In this document: piece by piece, positions 13,984 to 21,823 of the stretch
Layout: each line of letters starts with the position of its first letter
Numbering within the stretch: the stretch's first letter is position 1
Assembly (NCBI GenBank): GCA_012518475.1
Contig: JAAYSB010000275.1
Location: forward strand, 1 to 21,823
Reading direction: 5' to 3'
DNA length: 21,823 nucleotides
Source: Intrasporangiaceae bacterium
GTDB taxonomy: Bacteria; Actinomycetota; Actinomycetes; Actinomycetales; Dermatophilaceae
Made by a program: the position numbers and the translations under genes
The notes under the pieces: generated by a model
What the model was told of the DNA's origin: nothing
What the model saw: the letters and a program-made list of their open reading frames with translations, nothing else
Database searches by the model: none

Positions 13984-14763
13984 GTGACGATCCTGCCGCC
14001 CGAGAGTCCGCCGCGCCGCCGTGGGTGCGCCACGCGGCTCATCGCGCTGCTCCTCATCGCCTTCGTGGGCTTCGCCGGATTCCAGGCTGTCGGGCTCGCC
14101 GTCGACGATCTGCGGTGGCTGCGGGACCGCGCGCTGGCGGAGGCCGAGGCTCTCGTCGGGGACCAGGCCACTGTCTCGGACGGGATGGACGGTCATGCAG
14201 GATCAGGCGGAGACGGCTACTCCTTCAGCGCTGTCCAGCCGGACGGGGTCTCTCCGGTGACGTGGCCGTGCGAGGGGACGATCCGCATCGAGATCAACCC
14301 CGAGGGTGCACCCGAAGGGCATGCCGAGCTCGTGGCAGAGGCGGTGGATCGGATCAACGCGGCGAGCGGATTCACCTTCGAGATCGTCGGGCAGAGCGAC
14401 GACCGGGACTTCCTCGACCGGCGGCCCGGCCCGGTCCTGCTCGGGTTCGCCGACGCCGATGAGGTCGAGCATCTCGACGGCCCGATCGCGGGAGTCGGCG
14501 GCAGTCTGTATGCGTCAGCACCCGGGGAGAGCGCCTTCACGTCGGTCGGCGGGATGGTCGTCCTCGATGAGGCGGCCTTCGGCCGACGGATGAGCGACGC
14601 GACGGCCGAGGCGATCATCATGCACGAGCTGGCGCACGTCCTCGGGCTCGGGCACACCGACGCCCGGGGCCAGCTGATGCGAGGAACGAATACCTTCCAG
14701 GTGGACTTCGGCGAAGGTGACCGTGCCGGACTGACCGCGCTGCGGGAGCATGCCTGCTCCTGA
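13984..14763 (+). CDS. Membrane-anchored matrixin-like zinc metalloprotease
   Basis: The 259-residue protein begins at a GTG with a basic N-terminus (PPRRRGCATR) and a TM anchor at about residues 18-38, so the rest should be outside the membrane. The catalytic motif is HELAHVLGLGHTD (His214, Glu215, His218, His224), matching HExxHxxGxxH of metzincins, and GQLMRG supplies the Met-turn methionine. Upstream strands (IRIEINPEG, VGGMVVLDE) fit the matrixin-like M10 pattern of short bacterial peptidases. Substrate is unknown; processing of surface or secreted proteins is the natural guess. It is transcribed alone, behind the 448-bp structured gap, with no clear ribosome site. Family call is strong. 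Confidence 0.85.
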   Translation: MTILPPESPPRRRGCATRLIALLLIAFVGFAGFQAVGLAVDDLRWLRDRALAEAEALVGDQATVSDGMDGHAGSGGDGYSFSAVQPDGVSPVTWPCEGTIRIEINPEGAPEGHAELVAEAVDRINAASGFTFEIVGQSDDRDFLDRRPGPVLLGFADADEVEHLDGPIAGVGGSLYASAPGESAFTSVGGMVVLDEAAFGRRMSDATAEAIIMHELAHVLGLGHTDARGQLMRGTNTFQVDFGEGDRAGLTALREHACS

Positions 14764-14787
14764 GCGGCAGCGCGCCCTCGCGGGCCG

Positions 14788-14973
14788 TCAGGACGGCTGG
14801 CCCGTGGGGTCCGCCGAGACTGCTCCGGCGCACTCCTCGAGGTGCTTCGCGCCCTCCTTGTGGGCGCTGGCATAGGCGCGCCGGGCGTGTGAGAGCCAGC
14901 CGCAGGCCCGGCACTGGGCGAAGACGAAGGCTCCACGCTCGACGATGACCCAGGCCTGGTCGCTCTGCTCCAC
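14788..14973 (-). CDS. Small cysteine-containing hypothetical protein (61 aa)
   Basis: The frame from GTG 14973 encodes a 61-residue protein with CRACGW (CxxC) near residue 21 and a later HLEEC; the spacing of two Cys, His and Cys could bind one zinc ion. It reads ARRAYASAHKEGAKHLEEC, a pattern I associate with conserved tiny actinobacterial proteins. GGGGT just upstream may serve as a ribosome site. It lies downstream of the pst operon on the same strand, after a hairpin. Function unknown. Confidence 0.6.
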   Translation of the reverse strand: MEQSDQAWVIVERGAFVFAQCRACGWLSHARRAYASAHKEGAKHLEECAGAVSADPTGQPS

Positions 14974-14990
14974 ACCCCAAGCATGCGGAA

Positions 14991-15021
14991 CGCCGCCGCC
15001 CGAATCAAATGGACGGCGGCG
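14991..15021 (-). terminator. Hairpin after pstB, possible operon terminator
   Basis: CGCCGCCG and CGGCGGCG form an 8-bp stem with a 15-nt loop, beginning 26 bp past the pstB stop. There is no T-run, and the long loop weakens the case. Confidence 0.4.
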
Positions 15022-15046
15022 CTCCCTTCCCCCGGGGCAGGTTCTG

Positions 15047-15826
<780 letters not shown>

Positions 15827-15898
15827 TGTGTGTGTTTCCTTCGTGCTGATCTGGTGCTGAGGGGAGGCTGGCGGGTGCTGAGGTGCGCGTGCGGGCGG

Positions 15899-16996
15899 TC
15901 AGCGACCGGTCTTGGGGGCGAAGAACTTGGAGATGAGGCGGGCGATGATGTTCAGCGTCATGACGATGAGCATGAGGGTGAGCACCGCCGCCCACATCCG
16001 CTCGGTGAACGCCTCGCGGGGAATGCCGGGGGTGGCGTAGGAGTAGTAGGCGAACACCGGCAGGGTCTGCATGCGACCGTCGAACGGGTTCACGTTGAGG
16101 TTGGTCGTCGTCCCGACCGTGACGAGCAGCGGCGCGGTCTCACCGATGACGCGGGCGATGGCGAGGGTGACGCCGGTGCCGATGCCGGCGGCGGCGGTGG
16201 GCAGGACGACCTTGGAGATCGTCAGCCACTTCGGGACCCCGAGCGCATAGGACGCCTCACGGAGCTCGTTCGGCACGAGCCGGAGCATCTCCTCGGTGGA
16301 GCGGACGACGACCGGGATCATCAGCACCATGAGGGCGACCGAGCCGATGATGCCCATCCGGGCACCCGGACCGAGGAAGAGCGTGAACAGGGCCACGGCG
16401 AAGAGGCCGGCGACGATGGACGGGATGCCCGTCATGACGTCGACGAAGAACGTCAGCGCCTTTGCCAGCCGCCCCTTCTGCCCGTACTCGACGAGATAGA
16501 TCGCGGCGAAGATCCCGATCGGGACCGACAGCAGCGTGGTGATGCCGGTGATGATGAGGGTGCCCATGATGGCGTGGTATGCCCCGCCACCCTCGCCGAG
16601 AACGCCTCGCATCGACCAGGTGAAGAACTCGGCGTCGAAGCGGGCCAGGCCCTTGCTCACAACGGTCCAGATCACCGACAGCAGCGGGATCAGCGCCATG
16701 AGGAAGAACGTCGTCACCAGGCCGGTGACGAACCGGTCGAGACCATGCCGGCGACCCTCGATGGCCCGGCCGACGACATAGATGACGACGAGGTAGATCG
16801 CCGCACCGAGCATGAGGAGCGGGAAGAGCGAGACGGTCCCGAAGACGTAGAGGAGACCGAGTGCGAGCAGCACCGACCCGATGAGGATGCCGGCGTGCAG
16901 GGCCTGGGAGATGCGACCGGGCTTGATCCCGCTCGTCTCGACCTGGGCGTTCCGGCTGCTTGTCGGCTCGGTGCGGGCGGGCGTCGAGGTGGTCAT
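15899..16996 (-). CDS. pstA: Phosphate ABC transporter permease PstA
   Basis: This 365-residue inner-membrane permease has six or more TM helices. A long hydrophilic N-terminus (about 30 residues) precedes two extra hydrophobic segments, making it longer than the roughly 290-residue E. coli protein, as in many actinobacteria. The binding-protein-dependent permease signature appears in ELREASYALGVPKWLTISKVVLP-type sequence (around 16200-16275). Its ATG overlaps the pstC stop (TGATG), and GGAG lies within the pstC tail, so translation is coupled. PstA and PstC form the transmembrane channel for phosphate. Confidence 0.95.
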   Translation of the reverse strand: MTTSTPARTEPTSSRNAQVETSGIKPGRISQALHAGILIGSVLLALGLLYVFGTVSLFPLLMLGAAIYLVVIYVVGRAIEGRRHGLDRFVTGLVTTFFLMALIPLLSVIWTVVSKGLARFDAEFFTWSMRGVLGEGGGAYHAIMGTLIITGITTLLSVPIGIFAAIYLVEYGQKGRLAKALTFFVDVMTGIPSIVAGLFAVALFTLFLGPGARMGIIGSVALMVLMIPVVVRSTEEMLRLVPNELREASYALGVPKWLTISKVVLPTAAAGIGTGVTLAIARVIGETAPLLVTVGTTTNLNVNPFDGRMQTLPVFAYYSYATPGIPREAFTERMWAAVLTLMLIVMTLNIIARLISKFFAPKTGR

Positions 16997-17958
16997 CAGT
17001 TGGCTCCTGAGAACGCGGCGCGACGGGAGACGATGTAGCGGGCGGCCATGTTGACGATCAGGGTGACGAAGAAGAGCACGAGGCCGCTGGCGACGAGGGT
17101 GGCGAGGTGGGCGCCGTGCGAGGCCTCGGGGAACTGCAAGGCGATGTCGGCGGCGATGGTTCCGGGGTTGGCCGGGCTCGTGACGACGGGCGTGTAGCGG
17201 GCCGAGATCGACAGGATGATCGCGACGGCCATGGTCTCGCCGAGGGCACGACCCAGTCCGAGCATGGCTCCGGAGATGATGCCCGAACGGCCGAAGGGGA
17301 GGACCGCCTGGCGGATCATCTCCCAGCGAGTCGCTCCCAGTGCCAGGGAGGCCTCCTCGTGGAGCCGGGGAGTTTGGAGGAACACCTCACGGTTCACGGC
17401 CGTCATGATCGGCAGGATCATGATCGCCAGAACGGCGCCGGTGACGAGCATCGACTTCGGCGAGGCCGGGCCCCCGATGAACGGCAGGAACTGGAGGTTG
17501 TCGATCGACCAGGCCTGGATGCCCATGAGCATCGGGCCGATGACCGAGACGCCCCACAGGCCGAAGACGACCGACGGGACGGCGGCGAGCAGGTCGATGA
17601 CATAGCCGAGGGCCGCGGCGAGCTTGCGGGGGGCGTAGTGCGAGATGAACAGGGCGATCCCGATGGAGAGCGGGAAGGCGATGATGAGTGCGATGAGGGC
17701 CGCGACGAGCGTGCCGTAGACGAGCGGTCCGATGTACCAGAGCAGCCCGTTCCCGCCGCGGACCTCTGAGGGGTCGGCGACCAGGGCCGGCCAGGCCTGC
17801 CAGAGCAGGAAGGCCGCGACGCCGACCAGCGTGACGAGGATCATCACACCCGAGGCGGTGGAGAGGCCGGCGAAGATCTTGTCGCCGGGCCGGACGACGG
17901 GCTTGTCGGCCGTCGGGCTCGCGGCGGTGGGCGCTGGGGGCTGCGCCGTGGTGCTCAT
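16996..17958 (-). CDS. pstC: Phosphate ABC transporter permease PstC
   Basis: The 320-residue permease pairs with PstA. After a Pro/Ala-rich N-terminus it has six TM helices. The PstC-type segments AAVPSVVFGLWGV and EEASLALGATRWEMIRQAVL (the EAA loop that docks with PstB) are clear, followed by GLGRALGETMAVAI. The ATG at 17958 has GGAG 6 nt upstream. It follows pstS after 122 bp that contain a very long hairpin, so its transcript level is probably lower than that of pstS. Confidence 0.95.
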   Translation of the reverse strand: MSTTAQPPAPTAASPTADKPVVRPGDKIFAGLSTASGVMILVTLVGVAAFLLWQAWPALVADPSEVRGGNGLLWYIGPLVYGTLVAALIALIIAFPLSIGIALFISHYAPRKLAAALGYVIDLLAAVPSVVFGLWGVSVIGPMLMGIQAWSIDNLQFLPFIGGPASPKSMLVTGAVLAIMILPIMTAVNREVFLQTPRLHEEASLALGATRWEMIRQAVLPFGRSGIISGAMLGLGRALGETMAVAIILSISARYTPVVTSPANPGTIAADIALQFPEASHGAHLATLVASGLVLFFVTLIVNMAARYIVSRRAAFSGAN

Positions 17959-18015
17959 GGCTGCTCCGTCAGGGGGCTGGGGTCAGGCAAGGGACTGGCA
18001 CAAGGATGGTCGCAC

Positions 18016-18067
18016 GATCCGGGGGCGACGCGACACCGTGGATACGGTCTCACGTCGCCCCCGGATC
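18016..18067 (-). terminator. Long inverted repeat between pstS and pstC (attenuator or mRNA stabiliser)
   Basis: A perfect 15-bp outer stem, GATCCGGGGGCGACG with CGTCGCCCCCGGATC, continues inward through two single mismatches to ACCGT-GGAT-ACGGT. In total about 22 of 24 facing bases pair. No T-run follows. The position, right after the pstS stop, suits partial termination or protection of pstS mRNA from 3' decay. Confidence 0.75.
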
Positions 18068-18080
18068 TGTGGACCAGATG

Positions 18081-19241
18081 TCACTCGGTCTCGATCGCGT
18101 CGATGGCCTTCATCGCGTTGTCGCGGAAGGTCTGCGAGATCGGGGCCGAGCCGGCGTTCTGCTGGGCGACGGTCTGACCCTCCTCGGAGACCATGTAGGA
18201 CAGGAACGCCTTCACCAGCGCGGCGTCGTTGGCGTCCTCGTACTTGGTGCACGCCATGGTGTAGGCCGCGAGGACGACCGGGTAGACACCGGCCTCCTGG
18301 GTCTCGCGGTCGATGTCGACGGCGAAGTCGTACTCGCCGCGGCCCTCGACACGCGGGGAGGCGTCGATGATCTTCGCTGCGGCCTCGGGGTCCGGTCCGA
18401 CGAACTCCTCGCCGACCTTCACCGAGACGGTCTTCAGCTCACCGATCTGGGAGGCGTCCGCATACCCGATCGCTCCGGCCGTCCGGCCGATGGCGTCGAC
18501 GACACCCGAGGTGCCCTGGCCGCCGGTGCCGCCGGGGACCGGCCAGTCGTCGACCGCGCCGTGGGTCCACACGTCCGGGGCTGCGGCGCTGAGGTAGTCG
18601 GTGAAGTTCTTCGTCGTGCCGGAGCCGTCCGAGCGGTTGACCGGGGCGATCGCGTCGCTCGGGAGCGTGGCGTCGGGGTTGTCAGCGGCGATGGCCGGGT
18701 CGTCCCAGGTCTTGATCTCCTGGGTGAAGATCTTGGCCAAGGTCTCGGGGGACAGGTTGAGCTGGTCGACGCCCTCGACGTTGTAGGCGATGGCGATCGG
18801 GGAGACGTAGGCCGGCAGCTCGATGAGCTCGCCGCCCTCGCAACGGTCGGCCGCGAGCGCGACCTCCTCGTCCGACAGGTAGGCGTCGGAGCCACCGAAG
18901 ACGGTGGCACCGCTGAGGAACTGCTCACGGCCACCGGAGGAACCGACCGGGTCGTAGGAGACGGTGACGTCACCGTGGGTGCTCTCGAAGGACGCCTTCC
19001 AGGCCTCCATGGCGGCACCCTGGGAGGAGGCGCCGGCACCGGCGATGGAGCCGGAGAGCTCCTCGGCCGGGGCCTCGGCGCCGGCGGTGTCGTCGCCCGA
19101 ACCAGCGGTGCTCTCGCCACCGGCTGCGGTGGTGTCGCTGTTGCTGTCGGTCTCCTCGTTGGCGGCACCGCAGGCAGCGAGGGAGAAGGTCAGGAGCAGG
19201 GCAGCCGGAGCGGCCGCGATGCGGAAGGTGGAGCGGTTCAC
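18081..19241 (-). CDS. pstS: Phosphate-binding lipoprotein PstS
   Basis: The start is set at GTG 19241, with GAGAGG 9 nt upstream, rather than the longer frame to 19313, because it gives a proper lipoprotein signal: basic NRSTFR, hydrophobic AAAPAALLLTF and lipobox SLAAC, with the lipidated Cys at residue 24. A Ser/Thr/Gly/Ala/Glu-rich linker follows (to about 60), then the type II binding-protein domain. Phosphate-contact segments are GAGASSQG, SYDPVGSSGG, GGSDAYLS and NRSDGSGTTKNF. The mature protein is tethered outside the membrane and hands phosphate to PstCA. A PHO box lies about 120 bp upstream. Confidence 0.95.
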   Translation of the reverse strand: MNRSTFRIAAAPAALLLTFSLAACGAANEETDSNSDTTAAGGESTAGSGDDTAGAEAPAEELSGSIAGAGASSQGAAMEAWKASFESTHGDVTVSYDPVGSSGGREQFLSGATVFGGSDAYLSDEEVALAADRCEGGELIELPAYVSPIAIAYNVEGVDQLNLSPETLAKIFTQEIKTWDDPAIAADNPDATLPSDAIAPVNRSDGSGTTKNFTDYLSAAAPDVWTHGAVDDWPVPGGTGGQGTSGVVDAIGRTAGAIGYADASQIGELKTVSVKVGEEFVGPDPEAAAKIIDASPRVEGRGEYDFAVDIDRETQEAGVYPVVLAAYTMACTKYEDANDAALVKAFLSYMVSEEGQTVAQQNAGSAPISQTFRDNAMKAIDAIETE

Positions 19242-19361
19242 GAGATGTGGCCTCTCTGAGTCAAGGGATTCACGTAGCACGCGCGCAGGGCGGCTCCGAG
19301 GCGCGACCTCCATCGGGCGTGCGCTCCGACGCTAAGTGCGGTCGGTGACGCACTGAGGCGT

Positions 19362-19383
19362 GGAAGGTGAACGGAAGGTGAAC
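19362..19383 (-). promoter_or_regulatory. PHO box: two identical 11-bp direct repeats upstream of pstS
   Basis: Read on the minus strand, GTTCACCTTCC occurs twice in perfect tandem with 11-bp period. This is the layout and sequence of PhoP boxes described in Streptomyces (GTTCACC direct repeats). A weaker third unit lies at 19384-19394. It predicts induction of pstSCAB when phosphate is scarce. Confidence 0.88.
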
Positions 19384-19515
19384 GATGGTCAGACTTTGCT
19401 CGTCACCCTTGTCCGAAGCGTGATCTTCGTGCTTGGGGGTCCCGCTGCACCGCGACGGGGCGAAGAACGTGGAGCGGCGGGAGCCCACAAGCCGGACATG
19501 CCGATGCGGTTTCGG

Positions 19516-20478
19516 TCAGGGGCTGGGCAGATGCCGTTCGACGGCCACGACCTGGGGTCCGAGAGTCCGGGAGTGCGTGACGTGGGCGACGAGCACCTCT
19601 CCCTTCGCCATACCCAGATCGATGGCGTTGTCGACCGCGACCTGGGCCGCCCTTCCGGACTCGCTGTGCGAGCACCGGGCCGAGAGCACATGGAGCATCG
19701 CCGGCAGGACCGGGCCGTGCCCGCACAGAGCCCGAGGCCGCCTCTTCGCGAGCTGCCGGTGGGTGATCTCCGCGGCCGCGACCGGGTCGAGGGCGAAGTC
19801 CTCCTCGCTGAGCGAGCCGTGGATCGTCACGCTGCGGCCGAGGGACTGTGCGTACGGGGTGAGCGTGTCGACGCAGCGAACCGACGGTGAGCTGCCCACC
19901 CGCTGGATGCCGTAGGCACCGAGCAGCGGGATGATGTCGAGCGAACGCTGCCTGCCGGCCTCGTCGAGCGGCCGCTGCTGGTCATCCTCTCCGGAGAAGT
20001 CCGAGCGGGAGAGGGCCTTCGCGTGCCGGACGATGAGGAACGCGGTCGTGTCGAGCTCCCCCTCCTTGTCGGCACGCACGAGGGCCCTCAGCTGGTCGCG
20101 GTCACGCGAGTAGTCGAGGCGGTCGTGGGCGTCCTGCACGGCAAGCCAGGCGATCTCGTCGATCTCGTTGCGCAGCGGTCCGCCCTTGGCGGTCGGAGTC
20201 GCCGCCCAGTAGCGAACCTCCTTGGTCGCCGGGACCCCCTGCTTGTCGAGGACGGTATAGCTCGTGCTCGGCAGCGGCCGGCCGAGCCGGACCGGGATAG
20301 AGGTCTCCTCCTCGGTCTCCCGTCCCGCCGCCACGGCCCACTCCTCGCCGGGATCGAGCTTGCCCTTGGCCCAGGACCAGTCGTGGTACCGGGGCCGGTG
20401 CACGAGGAGAACCTCGAGCCCGCCCGCCTTCGTGCGGCGCCACGGGAGGGTCCCCGCGGCTGGAATCGTCGATGGCAT
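19516..20478 (-). CDS. mutT1: MutT1-like Nudix hydrolase fused to a histidine phosphatase domain
   Basis: The 320-residue two-domain protein matches mycobacterial MutT1 in length and order. The N-terminal Nudix box is GKLDPGEEWAVAAGRETEEE (about residues 39-58), close to Gx5Ex7REUxEE. The C-terminal half is a histidine-phosphatase fold with LIVRHAKAL (His152) and a second His in LCGHGPVLP. Family members hydrolyse 8-oxo-(d)GTP and diadenosine or related nucleotides. The ATG at 20478 gives the family length; the frame is open further into ppk but that is shadow. It lies 25 bp after ppk, an actinobacterial pairing also seen at the mycobacterial locus. The ribosome site is weak. Confidence 0.88.
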   Translation of the reverse strand: MPSTIPAAGTLPWRRTKAGGLEVLLVHRPRYHDWSWAKGKLDPGEEWAVAAGRETEEETSIPVRLGRPLPSTSYTVLDKQGVPATKEVRYWAATPTAKGGPLRNEIDEIAWLAVQDAHDRLDYSRDRDQLRALVRADKEGELDTTAFLIVRHAKALSRSDFSGEDDQQRPLDEAGRQRSLDIIPLLGAYGIQRVGSSPSVRCVDTLTPYAQSLGRSVTIHGSLSEEDFALDPVAAAEITHRQLAKRRPRALCGHGPVLPAMLHVLSARCSHSESGRAAQVAVDNAIDLGMAKGEVLVAHVTHSRTLGPQVVAVERHLPSP

Positions 20479-20503
20479 GGAGCGTGGTGACCTCTGCTGC
20501 CGG

Positions 20504-21823
20504 CTAGCGGCGACGCGCCTTGCGTCGACGCTTGTCGTACATGGCGATGAGCGCGCTCTGGATGTCTGCGAGAGGCTGGCCATCGGGGTCATGGGCGACG
20601 CGGGTCCAGCGTCCGTCCGGACCCAGGTCCCAGTGGGCGAACTCGTCGCTGGCGCCCATGGCGAAGAGGTTCTGCACCTCACGGATGTGCCGGTCCTCGG
20701 CGAGCCGCACGAGGGTCTCCACGCGGCGGTCCAGGTTGCGGTGCATCATGTCGGCGCTGCCGAGATAGACGATCGGCTCGGCGTCACCGTCCCCGCCTCC
20801 GCCACCGAACATGAACAGGCGCGAGTGCTCGAGGAAGCGGCCGAGGACCGAGCGGACGGTGATCGTCTCGGACAGCCCGGGCACGCCCGGTCGCAGCGCG
20901 CAGATCCCACGGATCCACAGCTGGACCGGCACCCCGGCCCGGGATGCGCGGTAGAGGGCGTCGATGATCTGCTCGTCGACGATCGAGTTGACCTTGATCG
21001 CGATCGATCCGGTGCCGGTCTCCTCCTGGTGGCGGATCTCGTCGTCGATGAGCCGGATCAACCCGGAGCGGACCGAGCGCGGCGCGACGAGCAGGCGCTT
21101 GAACTTGCTTCGCGGCGCCCATCCGGAGAGCTGGTTGAAGAGCTTGGTCAGGTCCTCGCCGACCTCGGGGTCGTCGGTGAGCAGGCCCAGGTCCTCATAG
21201 AGCCGGGCCGTCTTGGGGTTGTAGTTGCCGGTGCCGATGTGGCAGTACCGCGCGAGCCCGCCGGCCTCCTGGCGCACGACGAGGGTGAGCTTGCAGTGCG
21301 TCTTGAGCCCGACGATGCCGTAGACGACGTGGACACCTGCGTGCTCGAGCTTGCGGGCCCAGGAGATGTTGTTCTCCTCGTCGAAGCGGGCCTTGATCTC
21401 GACGACGGCGAGGACCTGCTTGCCGGCCTCAGCAGCATCGACGAGGGCGTCGATGATCGGGCTATCGCCGCTCGTGCGATAGAGGGTCTGCTTGATGGCG
21501 AGGACGTTGGGGTCGGCCGCGGCCTGCTCGATGAAGGCCTGGACCGATGTCGAGAACGAGTCGTAGGGGTGGTGGAGGAGGACGTCCTGCTTGCGCACGG
21601 CCGCGAGGATGTCGCGGGCCTTGGCGCTCTCGGTCGGGGCCAGGTCGGAGTGCGTCCGTGCAAGGAAGCGGTCGAACTGGAGGTCGGAGCGGTCCAGGTC
21701 CGCGACGACGTTGAGGCCGCGCAGGTCGAGTGGGGTCGGCAGCCGATAGACCTCGGAGTCGGAGACCCCGAGCTCGCGGATAAGCATCGACAGCACCCGG
21801 TCGTCCATGTCGGCTTCGACCTC
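20504..21823 (-). CDS. ppk: Polyphosphate kinase PPK1 (5' end beyond window)
   Basis: The last 439 residues of PPK1 are present; the N-terminal third is cut by the right edge, and the frame stays open to the last base. Conserved parts include LLHHPYDSFS, IKQTLYRTS, the catalytic His in GLKTHCKL, HIGTGNYNPKTARLYED, IRGICALRPGVPGLSE and MHRNLDRRVE. The enzyme polymerises the ATP gamma-phosphate into polyphosphate at the inner membrane, passing through a phosphohistidine. The tail is basic (KRRRKARRR). Being next to mutT1 and near pst, it fits a phosphate-storage role. Confidence 0.96.
   Translation of the reverse strand, partial: EVEADMDDRVLSMLIRELGVSDSEVYRLPTPLDLRGLNVVADLDRSDLQFDRFLARTHSDLAPTESAKARDILAAVRKQDVLLHHPYDSFSTSVQAFIEQAAADPNVLAIKQTLYRTSGDSPIIDALVDAAEAGKQVLAVVEIKARFDEENNISWARKLEHAGVHVVYGIVGLKTHCKLTLVVRQEAGGLARYCHIGTGNYNPKTARLYEDLGLLTDDPEVGEDLTKLFNQLSGWAPRSKFKRLLVAPRSVRSGLIRLIDDEIRHQEETGTGSIAIKVNSIVDEQIIDALYRASRAGVPVQLWIRGICALRPGVPGLSETITVRSVLGRFLEHSRLFMFGGGGGDGDAEPIVYLGSADMMHRNLDRRVETLVRLAEDRHIREVQNLFAMGASDEFAHWDLGPDGRWTRVAHDPDGQPLADIQSALIAMYDKRRRKARRR

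Noticed and set aside
18006..19259. Plus-strand frame of 417 codons opposite pstS
   Set aside because: Shadow of pstS; Gly/Val/Asp-rich with no recognisable family.

Overview
This window is high-GC DNA from an actinomycete. Codons end mostly in G or C, GTG starts are common, several genes sit just downstream of -10-like hexamers with no leader, and the gene families (GuaB1, DUF445, ppk-mutT1, PhoP-type PHO box) are typical of Actinomycetota. A relative of the Intrasporangiaceae is my best guess, but that is inference. I see no rRNA, CRISPR array or intact transposon.

Left core block (1-6874). A PHP-domain phosphoesterase, cut by the window edge, lies downstream of guaB1 on the minus strand. 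guaB1 encodes an IMPDH-like protein of a family shown in mycobacteria to act as GMP reductase. Divergent from it run a DUF445 membrane protein, a hexose-phosphate mutarotase-like protein and a short NAD-dependent epimerase-like protein, probably one operon. A two-TM, coiled-coil membrane protein of unknown function follows behind its own promoter-like palindrome.

Accessory block (about 6875-11181). This stretch looks unlike its surroundings: less GC-biased codon use, orphan hypothetical genes, a tightly coupled mini-cassette with a frameshift, a truncated ISL3-type transposase, a VapBC-type toxin-antitoxin pair, and the last 31 codons of a tyrosine integrase pointing at a tRNA-Lys(TTT) gene. 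I read it as a decayed tRNA-integrated island. The left boundary and the second att copy were not found.

Right core block (11182-21823). The tRNA-Lys is followed by a YihY/BrkB membrane protein with a duplicated C-terminal motif, a conserved actinobacterial protein, a 448-bp gap, a matrixin-like metalloprotease and a tiny cysteine protein. The gap holds a strong terminator-like hairpin and a separate 14-bp stem that encloses two hairpins and is followed by a pyrimidine tract. That second element is the best candidate here for an undescribed RNA.

The right end is a phosphate cluster on the minus strand: ppk (partial), mutT1, then pstS-pstC-pstA-pstB. A near-perfect PHO box (two identical 11-bp repeats) precedes pstS, and a very long hairpin separates pstS from pstC, probably setting the ratio of binding protein to transporter. 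Together these genes take up phosphate under PhoP control, store it as polyphosphate, and clean up oxidised or signalling nucleotides.
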